DNA of 64,000 bases, from contig SCFE01000080.1 in assembly GCA_004352715.1 (NCBI GenBank), positions 1,435,094 through 1,499,093 of the forward strand. The letters run 5' to 3'. Position 1 is the stretch's first letter, and each line of letters begins with the position of its first letter. Made by a program: the position numbers and the translations under genes. This DNA is from Hofstenia miamia. Lineage: Eukaryota; Xenacoelomorpha; Acoela. This document shows, piece by piece, positions 1 to 9,700 of this stretch. The notes beneath the pieces were generated by a model. That model saw only the letters and a program-made list of their open reading frames with translations. It was not told the origin of the DNA and searched no databases.

Positions 1-430
1 TTAGTTGGAAAATATAATTTTCTTATGAAATCCTTGTAAAATTAAATCACATCATTGAAAACCTAGATAAGCAATAGATAAGAAGACGCCTTATTTAAAT
101 AAATGTGATGATTATATGAAAGATATTTGTTAATGGAATTGTTGTTTATATTATATTTTTAATGCATTAATTTTGGAATATATTGAGATTGAACAATGAC
201 TTTTTAAATGAAAAATTAGAAATTATCAAATTTGTGAGAAAATTTAAAAAAATTAGATTGTAGGTCAATGAAAGCCGGAAATTATTCAAATTCTTTTATG
301 ACCAAATCCATCAGCTTTTCAAGCAATTTTTTTAGAAACCTCTCAATGTAGAAACATAATTTAATATTTATCAAATATTTGAACATTTACACAACTCATT
401 GCATGATGCTTTAGAATCTTCATCTTTTTG
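1..430. other. AT-rich sequence, no feature recognised
   Basis: No open frame, repeat or RNA signal stands out here. The reverse-transcriptase-like reading that follows begins only near 440. Confidence 0.5.
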
Positions 431-439
431 TCCATCAGT

Positions 440-785
440 AATCACAATACTTATTGTGATGGGACCTATCATTTTTAATTTATACATAAGTGATTTAATT
501 TCACACATGGACAGAACTTTAAAGTTTATACAGTTTGCAGATAACATATATAGCTTGTGCAAATGAAAGTCCCATCCTTGCAACGAAAAAATTTGCAGAA
601 TATTGGAAATGTTCAATTGTTTTCTCAAGAAATAAGTTGACGCTTAAGACCGAAAAAACATAGCTTATAGTATTCTCTCCAAACAGTATGAAAAGTGTAT
701 TCGAAGATTTAGGCTCGAAATTCCAGGTGCTGCCAATCCAATTTTACAGAGCAGCATTGTTACATATTTAGGTGTAGAAATCGAA
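440..785 (+). pseudogene. Non-LTR retrotransposon ORF2 fragment, reverse transcriptase palm
   Basis: The plus strand, read with frameshifts and stops, gives GPIIFNLYISDL, then IQFADNIYSLC, then NKLTLKTEKT and YLGVEI. These match the order of RT motifs in non-LTR retrotransposons: the motif after the QGSxLGP turn, the FADD box, the LxxNxxKT segment and YLGV. The catalytic FADD is read here as FADN, so the enzyme would be dead. The reading stops near 780, where a Tc1-like element begins, and seems to resume after that element at about 2020. What is seen is the motif series. The assignment to Jockey/CR1-type elements is inference. Confidence 0.7.
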
Positions 786-2010
786 TATGTATTCGACCAC
801 CTTGCTATTTTGAATAAATAATGAACATTCATTGGATACAGTGTGTCTAAGATTATAACTGTTACTTTGATTGAGAAAGGAAAATCTATATGTATAATAC
901 CATAACACCTCTTTCCACATATTTTCGATAATGTTAAGGTCTGGAGATTGGCCAGGCCAATCAGCAAGTATAGCAAACCCATTATTGTGGAAGAAGTTCT
1001 TCATTTATTTTGAGGTATGAAATGGAGCACCGGAGTGCTGATATATTGAATCACTTGTAAGGAGTGGCAAGAGTTCCTTTTCTAAAATCCGAGCATATTG
1101 AGAGCTTCGGAGAGTACATTGATATGAACAATCTGTGAAAGCTACACTTCCATATTGCATCTCATGCCATTACAGACTTTTCACCGGACTTCATGGCCCC
1201 CCGAGTAAATTGAGCAACAATCTGAACTTCTGCCCAGTTGGTCTCTTTATCAGCATTCCTTTTGATGAGTTTAGCTCAAATCTTGACTCCTCTGAAAATA
1301 TAACATTAAAAAAATGTTCCGATGAATTGCCTCTCATTAAATTGGCTCACCTCAACCGGCGTAATATTTGCTTTGAGGTTAAGAATAACTTTTTGGGTGC
1401 CACGAAAGTCCCAATTAAGTACATCTTCAAGATGTTTCGCAGAGTTCTTGCTATCACGAGATGAAAAGCACATAAGAGGTGATTAGGAGGTTTTGGAGGT
1501 CTTTTTTTGTCTTCCGGACTTCAGCTTGGGGGTAATGATGTTTTCAAAAGTGAAATGTCTGATGATATCCCCACAGTACTTCAAAGTCGCTCTACAAGTC
1601 TGGCTATATTCGTTGACTCATCCCTCCAAATTTTTGGAGATAATCAACTCGCGGATGGCAAGAGCTTCGTAACCAGGCATCACATATGGCGAAGAAAGAC
1701 TGTTATTAGACATTATCAATATAAATAGACTGATAAAAGCTCAGCCAATGAAATTTTTTACAGATTCTCTGATTTGATCTGAAGTGGCCGAATACATTTT
1801 TCCAAGAAAAGATTAGCTAACTACAAGCATTGTAGCATTTCTCCTTGAGATGTAAATTAAACAGTGATAAGTATGTCTCAACATTGATGAATTCCTCTTT
1901 CTGCAATACCAAATCTAATTTAATAATACCGATGACCTTCTTGACGTCCATTACTTAGAAATATTTATAATAAATCATGGGTGGACGAATTCTTTTTTCC
2001 AGTACTGTAT
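786..2010 (-). pseudogene. Tc1-like transposon, degenerate transposase
   Basis: Minus-strand reading shows the Tc1 DDE transposase order with stops and frameshifts. A GRQKKT linker is followed by NVIFSEESRFEL (first-aspartate motif FSDESRF, aspartate changed), then QHSGAPFHTSK (second-aspartate motif QDGAPxH, aspartate changed) and finally ILADWPGQSPDLNIIENMW (third catalytic glutamate kept). Two of three catalytic residues are lost, so it is inactive. The element sits inside a non-LTR retrotransposon fragment that continues on both sides. The last 110 bp (about 786-895) recur near 42490-42600. Exact ends are uncertain; a CCAGTACTGTA segment near 2000 may be the other terminus. Confidence 0.75.
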
Positions 2011-2019
2011 AAGAACCAT

Positions 2020-2229
2020 TAAACCCTTCACAGAAATAAGAACTTGATATGTCCGTTCATCATGAGCCAATTTGCATATGCAAGTGTGTTGCTCACTGGA
2101 TTGACATTGCAGCAGAAACAACGCTTTAATTACGTATTTAAATGGTCAATATCTGAAATGTTTAGAGTAAATAGACGACATAGTGGTAGTGTTCTCCAAC
2201 AGCATGAAATATTAGCCCAAATGTATTAG
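2020..2229 (+). pseudogene. Non-LTR retrotransposon ORF2 fragment, post-RT region
   Basis: The open reading frame contains SQFAYASVLLTGLTL and then MFRVNRRHSGS. This resembles the region of LINE ORF2 after the RT domain, where a short helical segment with an F/Y-A-Y motif precedes a conserved arginine-rich stretch. Its strand and order fit continuation of the RT fragment at 440-785, interrupted by the Tc1-like element. It lacks a start of its own. Assignment rests on context and motif likeness rather than a catalytic motif. Confidence 0.5.
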
Positions 2230-2399
2230 ATGCAATATGTCTGTTTACTGTATCCCCTTAAGCAAATAAAAACCATCCCAAACTTAAAGTGTTCTAAAGA
2301 CAACCTCTTCACCATCAAAGATAAAACAATTAAGTGTATAAGTAAATATCAAATTAAACAAAAAGTATGGCAGTATTCGTACACAGCGACTACTTGCAG

Positions 2400-2407
2400 T
2401 TTGTGGA

Positions 2408-2441
<34 letters not shown>

Positions 2442-2543
2442 GCTTCGATTCGAAAATCATCATCAGAATACAAAATTTGTGGGAATAATATTTAAAATAT
2501 ACTACACTAAAACTTAATGATGTTTAAAATTTCATGCACTTAG
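2400..2543 (-). mobile_element. Inverted 3' end of a Penelope-like element
   Basis: The stretch 2481-2543 is the reverse complement of 3624-3685 with only a few mismatches over about 62 bases. The latter directly follows the GIY-YIG open frame of a Penelope-like element, so 2400-2543 is a second 3' end in the opposite orientation. On the minus strand it continues into CTGATGATGATTTTCGAATC (2442-2468) and then an (AT)n array at 2416-2441. Penelope elements are known to carry such partial copies in inverted or tandem orientation. Confidence 0.65.
2442..2468 (-). ncRNA. Hammerhead-ribozyme-like motif of a Penelope element (weak)
   Basis: Minus strand: CTGATGA, one extra T, a GATT/AATC stem closed by a TTCG loop, then GAAG. 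The hammerhead core is CUGANGA, stem II, GAAA. The first box is perfect, the stem is good, and the last box is GAAG instead of GAAA. Penelope-like elements are known to carry minimal hammerheads, which supports the idea. The extra base and box change make activity doubtful. Confidence 0.3.
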
Positions 2544-2554
2544 AATAAATTTAA

Positions 2555-3627
2555 TATGCTCATATTACTTTGTTGCTTGTTCAATAATTGATCTTGTACT
2601 TTGGGTCACAAAAATATTGATAAGGAATGTATAACGCGGTATTTGATGGTTTGCGAAACATCTTTGTTTCATAGTGGTGTTGGTTCAACTTTATTGTTAC
2701 ATCTAGAAAATTTAGACAACGATTTTGTTCTTCTACTGTAAATTGTATTTCAGGTAGGCATCCACAATTAAGTTCTTATTAAATCGAATTATTAAAATTC
2801 TTTAAGATTATAGTAACATGATTGAATCCATAAATGATATGAAATATTTGAAAACAGAGGCGTACGTAGGGGGGACATGGTGGAATGTCCCCCACGGCAG
2901 GTTTCCAAATTTGATTTTGACTGGATAATTCAAAACATTTTTCTTAAAAAATTGAAAAATTTAAAATCCAGGATCGTGAAATGCACTTTAAGGCTCTATT
3001 TGCTTAATATTTTCAAAAATTTTCGCGGAACTTTGCCCCGCATTGGGTAATGACGATAATGTCTCCTCCCTAAAAAAAATCCTGAGTACGCCCCTGTTTG
3101 AAAAGAACGGCTATCCACATAAATTGATTAAAAATTTTGTTGACCAAGCTCTCACCTCAAAGTCTATTGAATGCAACAAATCAAATGATGAAGATAAAAT
3201 ACCAATATATTGGAAATTACCATATATCTTAAAAGCACAGATAAAGATCATTAATACACGATTAAAATTAACTAAATTAACACCAATTTTGCAATAAAAG
3301 AAAACGTCAGAGATTTTTAAGAACAAAGATCCTATCGAAAAAATGCTAGTTTCCTCACTTGTCTATAAATAAAATTGTGAAGAATGCAATATTTCTTACA
3401 TTGGGGAAACTAAGCGCAATTTTATAAATATGATATATGAGCATCTATCAGGTCATCAAATGTCAGCGATATATATGCATCAACATCATGCTAGAAAGAA
3501 CAATTTTAATATAATAATGAGAACACCCAATACGAATATTGCAGAAGCTTTAATAATTAAGAACCATAACAAAGATCAATTATTGAACAAGCAACAACGT
3601 AATATGAGCATATTAAATTTATACTAA
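2555..3627 (+). pseudogene. Penelope-like retroelement, RT C-terminus and GIY-YIG endonuclease
   Basis: After removing a MITE (2855-3096), the plus strand reads FEKNGYPHKLI, then WKLPYI, then CEECNISYIGET and a tail with IAEALIIKN and LLNKQQ. This is the standard order of Penelope-like elements: end of the RT with the NGYP and LPY motifs, a CxxC pair, the GIY-YIG endonuclease core (YIGET, then an arginine/glutamate helix) and the EA-(L)-x-IK and LN motifs at the C-terminus. A stop lies before the CxxC and others lie upstream, so it is a pseudogene. The N-terminal RT motifs are not visible here. The frame ends at 3627 and is followed by the 3' UTR shared with the inverted copy at 2481-2543. 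Confidence 0.8.
2855..3096. mobile_element. hAT-type MITE, 242 bp, with 8-bp target duplication
   Basis: Ends are CAGAGGCGTACGTAGG and, on the other strand, CAGGGGCGTACTCAGG (13 of 16 identical). The flanks repeat TTTGAAAA exactly (2847-2854 and 3097-3104), an 8-bp target-site duplication as made by hAT transposases. The host sequence is the Penelope RT frame. A second copy of the same length lies inverted at 16341-16583 and a longer relative at 43050-43664. Confidence 0.85.
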
Positions 3628-3690
3628 GTGCATGAAAATTTAAACATCATTAAATTTTAGTGTAGTATATTGTAAATATTATTAGTAGTA
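3624..3690 (+). repeat. Penelope-like element 3' UTR segment
   Basis: Follows the stop codon of the GIY-YIG frame. It matches, inverted, 2481-2543. Confidence 0.6.
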
Positions 3691-4390
3691 AAGAAAAGCA
3701 GGGTAGTATATATGTAGGTTTCTAACAATAATCAGTTTTCAATACCTTTTTACTCTTTTCTATTGATTTTGATAAGAAAAAAGGTGTTTTTTAGAAATTC
3801 AGGCTTTTACGGCCAGGGGTAAGAAAAACTGCGGTCATACCCGTATTCAGTTATGCCCCTTTTTAAACTATGTACCAATAGGTTTTTGAGCAATTTTTTA
3901 CATTTTTTTATAAAATCAGTTTTTAACCTTGGAATTTTAAATTTAAAACTAGTGTATATTAGGCTATAAAATATAATGTTTATTACCATTTCTATTCTCT
4001 AAATACAATTGATACATTAATACCCATCACCTCAAAACGTGAAGAATAATTGTTTATTTATTTTCATAGTATGATGCAATAATAGCAATATTTTGCTTAA
4101 AAAAATTTTGAGTTAATGTAGAATTTAATATTTCTTCATGTTTTGAAACAAGATGATAAAATTGAATACTAAAATATATATTTCTTTGTGTAATGTTTAT
4201 ATTGTTTGATTTTAATATCTCACAAATTGCAGCAACTGTTTTGAATTCATCTTTCAGAAATGATAAAACCTTACCTNTTGCCTTAAGAAAATTAATACAC
4301 AGTTGAAATAGCAAATGAAGCTTGCAACAAATAACTATTCTGTTATTAATAATGATGTATACCAAACATTGAGTAAAAACTTCATAAAAC
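3691..4390. other. Unassigned sequence between retroelement fragments
   Basis: The minus strand holds a 113-codon open frame (4054-4395, with one unknown base at 4277) that matches no family I recognise. In DNA this AT-rich an open frame of that length is near chance level. Nothing else is visible. Confidence 0.3.
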
Positions 4391-4394
4391 CTCA

Positions 4395-4595
4395 ATGCCT
4401 AATTCATATGACTTTATTAATACTAGATGCGCCAATTCTTTGTAAAAAGAACATTATGAAAAACTAATTCATTAATACCTCTATAAAACTTTGGAATGAT
4501 CTACCTAGGGAATTAAAGTTATTGAAATCATTGAAAATATTTATAAAAAGTGTCAAGCGATATCTCTATAGTCCTGAAAAAAAACAACTGAATTG
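4395..4595 (+). pseudogene. Non-LTR retrotransposon ORF2 C-terminus
   Basis: The reading FINTSIKLWNDLPRELKLL, then IFIKSVKRYLYS and a stop near 4595 matches the conserved C-terminal signature of many LINE ORF2 proteins (S-x-x-LWN-x-LP-x-x-L, then F-K-x-x-LK-x-YL). It may be the end of the same element whose RT lies at 440-785, pushed apart by Tc1 and Penelope insertions. Confidence 0.6.
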
Positions 4596-5055
4596 AAATG
4601 GAGGGGTTGTAAATTTTATTATTCAACTAGCAGAAATTAAAACGCCATCGCCCAAGAGCGCAATATTTTACTTGCAATATTTTTGTTGTAGGTTTTTTAC
4701 GGCAGAGTTGCTATCAGTATATGATATATTGCTAACGTATCCTCTGAATAAAGATATGTACTTCTTCTTCAACTGTAAATCTCTAGGAACATTTAAGAAG
4801 CTACTGAAGGAGAACTAGTTGCTAAGCAATATAAGCGTTTAAACACATGATGAAATGAAATCTGGGATTTAAAATTTTTATTTGTACATATATGACTCTT
4901 TTTAAGTGATGTTTTTTAATAGTTTATATTTGAATCAGATGTAGTTGTACAATTGTATATGGTTTGTTTTGCATAGTTGTCAATATTATTATGTGCAATA
5001 TGTATGAATAGGAAACAAATAAAAGCTAGTGAATATATATATATATATATTCATG
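4596..5055. other. AT-rich sequence, no gene seen
   Basis: No coding signal. The stretch ends in a perfect palindromic (AT)n tract, TGAATATA...TATATTCA, near 5029-5053. Confidence 0.4.
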
Positions 5056-5330
5056 GATGTGCACCTAAGCTAAAAAATTTTTAACATACTAGTAAAACAT
5101 CGTGAAACTAAGATAGCAGAAGCCATATGTATTAAATCATCCAAGAAAACCTTAATAAATAAACAAAGACATCAATCAAATTTAAACATTTATTAAAGAT
5201 AAAAAACATTTAATGAAAAAAATTCGGGTACATTGCTACAAATGTTGAAGATGACAACAATGTTTGTCGAAACACGTCGCGATAAAAGCAATAAGTTTTC
5301 ATAAAAATATTTAAAGTCTTAAGATTATAA
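5056..5330 (+). pseudogene. Penelope-like element, GIY-YIG C-terminal fragment and 3' UTR
   Basis: The plus strand reads KIAEAICIKSSKKTLINKQ, the same C-terminal segment as in the Penelope copy ending at 3627 (IAEALIIKN, LLNKQQ). The frame stops near 5196 and is followed by a 3' UTR with TTGAAGATGACAACAATG and TTTGTCGAAAC, a stem bracketed by hammerhead-like boxes. Only the C-terminal part of the endonuclease remains; the YIG core is absent. An (AT)n array follows at 5337-5377, as it does at the inverted copy near 2420. Confidence 0.65.
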
Positions 5331-5334
5331 CCAT

Positions 5335-5336
<2 letters not shown>

Positions 5337-5368
<32 letters not shown>

Positions 5369-5377
5369 NATATATAT
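5337..5377. repeat. (AT)n microsatellite
   Basis: Pure AT alternation with one unknown base at 5369. Confidence 0.95.
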
Positions 5378-5379
5378 GA

Positions 5380-5590
5380 AATACAGAAACTCCTAAGCCT
5401 TGTCTAGGACAGAGAAATGGATTTTTCAACACGGGTTCAACACAGAGCTTTTCTTTGGCATAGTTATATCTTTTTTGTAAGATTTCCTTAAGTAAATGAT
5501 TTTCCTGATAGAGTTTTTCATCATTTTCGTTAATAATTGAAGCAATGCTTTTGTAGTTATTAATAATTCCAATTGTTATAGTTCTCTTTT
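5380..5590. other. Unassigned sequence between Penelope and R2/R4-type elements
   Basis: The minus strand is open here (part of a 98-codon frame, 5334-5630), but the protein matches nothing I know and overlaps the (AT)n array and the start of the next element. Confidence 0.3.
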
Positions 5591-8188
5591 TGAAAATGCC
5601 AGGATTGACAGAAACTGAAGCAGTAATCAAGGAAAAGATGAAGGAAAAAATAGGTGAGAGACATAGGTTGCCAGTTAAAAGAGGAGTTAAGAAAAGCTAG
5701 CTAGCAGTAGAAACAGCAAGGGTCAATAAAGGGTTGGAGAAGATAGATGCTAGGAGTGTCACAGAAGTAAATAGCTTAGTGTATGCAGGTGAATGTGAGG
5801 TGCTGAAAAATGTAGGCATGGACATGAAAAAGAAAAGACGACAAGAAGATAAGAGAGACAGAAAACCGACATGGGAGAAAAGAATTGAGAATAAAGTGGG
5901 AAAGATTATTCAACAAATAGGGAAGATCAGGACAAGCAAGGCAGTATAGGACAGGTCAGGGTAGGTAAGGGAAAGGCTATAGAAACTGCAAGAAAAGAGC
6001 TTAACAAGATTAGTTGCAGAAGCTGAGAAACTGAGAAAATATAGGGCCAGGGCAAATCAGGCAAGAGACAATATGAAGCTTAAGACCCAAGAAGGAAGAT
6101 TCTACAAAGAACTAGATGCAGGAGAAAAGGCTAGAGCTAGACAAAGCGAGGACGCAGTAAGGTTCTGAGAGAATATATGGGGAAGTGCGGGACCAGAGAT
6201 AGAGAGTGAGCAGATGCAGAAGGAATTCAGACAAGAAGAAGAAGTAATCACAACTGCAAAGCTGAAGCAGGCTCTAAAGAAGATGGAGAAGTGGAAGGCG
6301 CCAGGCAGAGATGAGGTACATGGGTATTGGCTGAATAAGTTCACAAGTGTTCATGAGAGACTAGCAGTAGCATTGGAGGAGTGTGTCATGAGTGGGTGTC
6401 CAGAGTGGATGGTAGTGTGAAGGCCATTTCTGATACAGAAAGACCCAAAGAAAGGTAGTGAGGCAAACAACTTCAGGCCAATAACATATCTGCCAATAAC
6501 TTGGAAATTGCTAACTTCTGTTACTTAGAAAAGAACAAGTTGATACCAGATCCGCAGAAGGGATGTACGACAAAGACGAGATGATGCAAAGATCAGACAG
6601 TGGTGGAAAATTGTAGGAGGAAGACTAACTTAGCAATCGCATGGATATACTACAGGAAGGCCTATGGCAGCATATCACATAGGTGGGTATTGAGCACGCT
6701 AGAGACTAATGGAGTTTCATGGAAATGGGCTGAGTTTCTAGAAAGGGAAATGGGAAGTGGCACACTGAGATAGACGGGCACAGGTTGAGGTTTAGGCGAG
6801 GCAGTTTCCAGGGAGACAGCTTAGCATCACTACTGTTTGTAGTTAGCTTAATCCCTATCACAGAAATGTTAAAGGAGACAGGCATAGGGTATAAGATGGA
6901 GAAGAATGGTAGAGCAGTGAGTCACCTGTGGTACATGGCCGACCTGAAGATGTATGCTAGTTCAAGGAAGATGTTGCAGAATCAAGTGGAAACATTGGAG
7001 AAGGCAAGAAGAGATTCAGGGTCAGAATTTGGATTAGGAAAGTGTGCAGCAGGGACAATGACTAAAGGTAAGTGCATGGATGGGGATGGTTTAAGGACGA
7101 GCAATGGGGATAAAATTGAGGAAGTCAAAGAGGGGAACAAGTACTTAGGTGTGATAGAGAGGAACAGAACAGATCATGAGGAAATGAAGATAAGGCTAAG
7201 AAAAGAATACAAGAGGAGAGTAAGGAAAGTACTACAGAAGTCAGCATTAAATAGTCAGAATAGTATAAAACCAATTAATACATGGGCGATACAAGTGTTG
7301 AAATATTCGGCAGGAATAGTTAGGTGGAACAAGAATGAACTTAGGGAACTAGACAGAGAGACAAGGAAGATACTAGCACCAGAGAGAGCATTCAACTTAA
7401 ATGGAGATGTTGATAGGTTGTACATCGCCAGGCTTAAAGGATGGAAAGGACTGCTAAGTGTGGAGGAAACTGTAGAAGCAGAAGCACTAGGGCTAAAGGA
7501 ATACGTAGAGGCACAACCTAAAGGGTCACTACTGGAGGTCACTAAGGAGTTAAAGAAGATAAGAACTGAGAGTGAAGGAAAGAAGATATACCAGAGTAGG
7601 ATGGAATCAGAGAGACAAACAAGTTATAGGCAGAAGGCAATGCATGGAGAATACTGCAGGAACACAGAAATGTTTGACAAAGAGCAGCATGGGTTAGAAG
7701 CAGGAGACAAATGTAATGAGCACAAGCCACAGTGCGTAATAAAAAATGAGAAGGTTAAGATACTGTGGGACTGCTACATACAGACAAGCAAGGTGATAGA
7801 AGCACGGAGGCCAGACATAGTAGTAGTAGACAAATAGAAAAGATTGGAAACAGTGATAGACATAGCAGTACCAAAGGAGAGGAATGTAGAAAGCAAGGAA
7901 AAAGAGAAGATAGACAAGTACAGGGAGTTGGCAGAGGAAATAGAAAGGCTGTGGAAGTTGAAGAAAGTTGGAGTAGTCCTGGTAGTTGTAGGAGCACTAG
8001 AAGCAGTAATTAAGAAGCATAAGAGATACTTAGAGGAGTTGGGTGTATCATATTGGGGAGGAGTAGTAGCACAGAAGACAGCATTGTTAGGAACAGCTAG
8101 AGTCATGAGGAAAGCTCTCGGACTTCCTGGGAACTGGTGAGTTCCCCGAGCTGAGAGGGAACCAGCATGAAGCTGTGAGAAGAAATGA

Positions 8189-8190
<2 letters not shown>
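5590..8190 (+). pseudogene. R2/R4-type non-LTR retrotransposon with restriction-like endonuclease, degenerate
   Basis: One element read over three frames. The N-terminal part starts near 5596 (LTETEAVIKEKMKE, RHRLPVKRG). The RT follows with KMEKWKAPGRDEVHGYW (about 6280), NNFRPITYLPI (6470) and GDSLASLLFVVSL (6810). The catalytic box reads YMADLKMYA instead of Y-x-DD-L-K-x-YA, so one catalytic aspartate is lost. After the RT come KYLGVIE, INTWAIQVLKYSAGI, the LDRETRK arm and VDRLYIARLKG. The C-terminus holds RRPDIVVVDK, an in-frame TAG (7835-7837), then VIDIAVPKE and KYRELAEEIERLW. That is a PD-(D/E)xK restriction-like endonuclease of the R2/R4/NeSL group. A zinc-finger region before it looks shortened. 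The tract is A/G-rich on the plus strand, unlike its neighbours. Confidence 0.85.
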
Positions 8191-8228
<38 letters not shown>

Positions 8229-8229
8229 T
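8189..8229 (+). repeat. (TAA)n 3' tail of the non-LTR element
   Basis: About 13 TAA units directly follow the element's 3' UTR. Simple 3' tails of this type are typical of many non-LTR retrotransposons. Confidence 0.85.
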
Positions 8230-8248
8230 TAATATTAATAATTAGTAA

Positions 8249-8428
8249 ATGTATTCTGCTGTCACTAAGATGGAATTTGTAAAATCTCTGTTGGCAGTTC
8301 TGTTTGGTGAGACAAATTTTAACGTGGGCAAACATAATGGTATCATAGGAAGACTTGATATTTTGCCTTTAAACAACTCTTCATTGGCTAATATGCCTGC
8401 TAAACATGAATTAGCTTTTCATAATGAA
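8249..8428 (+). CDS. Candidate exon, product unknown
   Basis: ATG at 8249 opens 60 codons that end exactly at a strong donor (GAA|GTAAGT). The protein has a short hydrophobic run (KSLLAVLFG) followed by polar sequence with NFNVGKHNGIIGRL. I recognise no family. The ATG follows a TAA, so if translated it would be a first exon. It ends in phase 0, as do the exon-like segments at 12089-12262 and 12895-13053. This may be chance in AT-rich DNA. Confidence 0.22.
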
Positions 8429-8429
8429 G

Positions 8430-9005
8430 TAAGTTTCTTCAATTGATGGAAAGCCAACAATTCCAAATTAACCATCTCAGAAAATTTCTTAGCAACTCAA
8501 TGTTGACCCCACAACCCTAGCAATATCATATTTTCCTCAATAGATGTAAAAGTAGTTGATAAACATAATTTTGATAACAGACAATTATGTAATGATCAAA
8601 ACTAATATTTTATATTGTGTATCTTTGTACAAAATATAACCTGTTACCAGAAATCAAAAGAATTTATATGTAATTCACAGCACGGATTGTTAGATAAGGC
8701 CAATTGGCTAACAACAGCAAACAGCATTGCAAGACTTTATATTAGTACTAAAAGTGGCCACAAAAGTTAACATAGATAGCAAATTTTGTTGCAAACTTCT
8801 ATGATATATAATTTTTTTAAATTCAACGTAACTTAAGCTACAAGAAGAATCAAAGAATTTCTGTTTTTTGCTGAATTTATTTCTATTCTTAGAAAAACTG
8901 ATCAAGAAAAAATAAAGCTAGTTTTTCTTAATAATCTATATATGGCCAACCAATAAAATATTATATTAGCAACTGTTGTCAATGATGATATTACTATAAA
9001 AGAGT
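8430..9005. other. AT-rich sequence, no gene seen
   Basis: No motif or repeat recognised. Confidence 0.4.
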
Positions 9006-9009
9006 TTCC

Positions 9010-9700
9010 CATGGAGCCAACCACTGGTGGACCTCCAGTGGCAGAAACGGTGGGTCACCGGATTGATTTAGTCGCCCGTGGTTAACTGGTGGCTAATTGG
9101 TGGCAAAATATGATTTTGGCATCAGAGCAATGTCTCAAATGTGACAATAGCAAACTTTTATATTGAAAACGAGTTTAAACATTGCAGTTTAATCTAACAC
9201 AACCCAACAAAGGGTTGAAGGAAATGATAACAAGCTTACCATTTATATTGATTTTAATTTCAATGGAAAATATGAAGAATTTTTTATTATAAGCAATAAC
9301 AACAAGCATACAAGATGCCAAAATTAAATTTAATTTTCAATTTCAGAAGAAATTGCAATTTTTAGATAGAATTTTTTCCAATAATTAAAAAAAACTTTTG
9401 CCCAATTTTAATTACTAATATAGACATCGATTTCAAGGTCCGCGAATAATCATGAATAAATTATTTTGAAAATTCATTCTGCGCATATATCTTTTAATTT
9501 TTGCAAACAGAAAATTGCAAAAAAGCTCTTCACAATGAATTTTATATATTTATGAGATAGAGGAAGCATAATAATAAATAATATTTTACTTGCAAGCATT
9601 ATCTCATATATTATTTATGATTAAAAGTAAATCAGATATCACTAGCGGTCCACAAGTCGTCCACTGGTGGCTATGAGTGGCTGCAATTGAATTGCATTAG
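9010..9700. mobile_element. Possible non-autonomous DNA element with GTGG-rich ends
   Basis: Two G-rich islands in otherwise AT-rich DNA, ACCACTGGTGGACC (9019) and CCACTGGTGGCTATGAGTGG (9660), are partly inverted copies of each other about 640 bp apart. No coding capacity lies between them. No clean target duplication was found, so this is a weak call. Confidence 0.3.

Noticed and set aside
1135-1464. 109-codon plus-strand ORF
   Set aside because: It lies antisense over the Tc1-like transposase reading, which has recognisable motifs on the minus strand.
7255-8106. Several minus-strand ORFs of 62-110 codons
   Set aside because: Antisense shadows of the A/G-rich R2/R4-type element; serine/leucine-rich low-complexity peptides without motifs.
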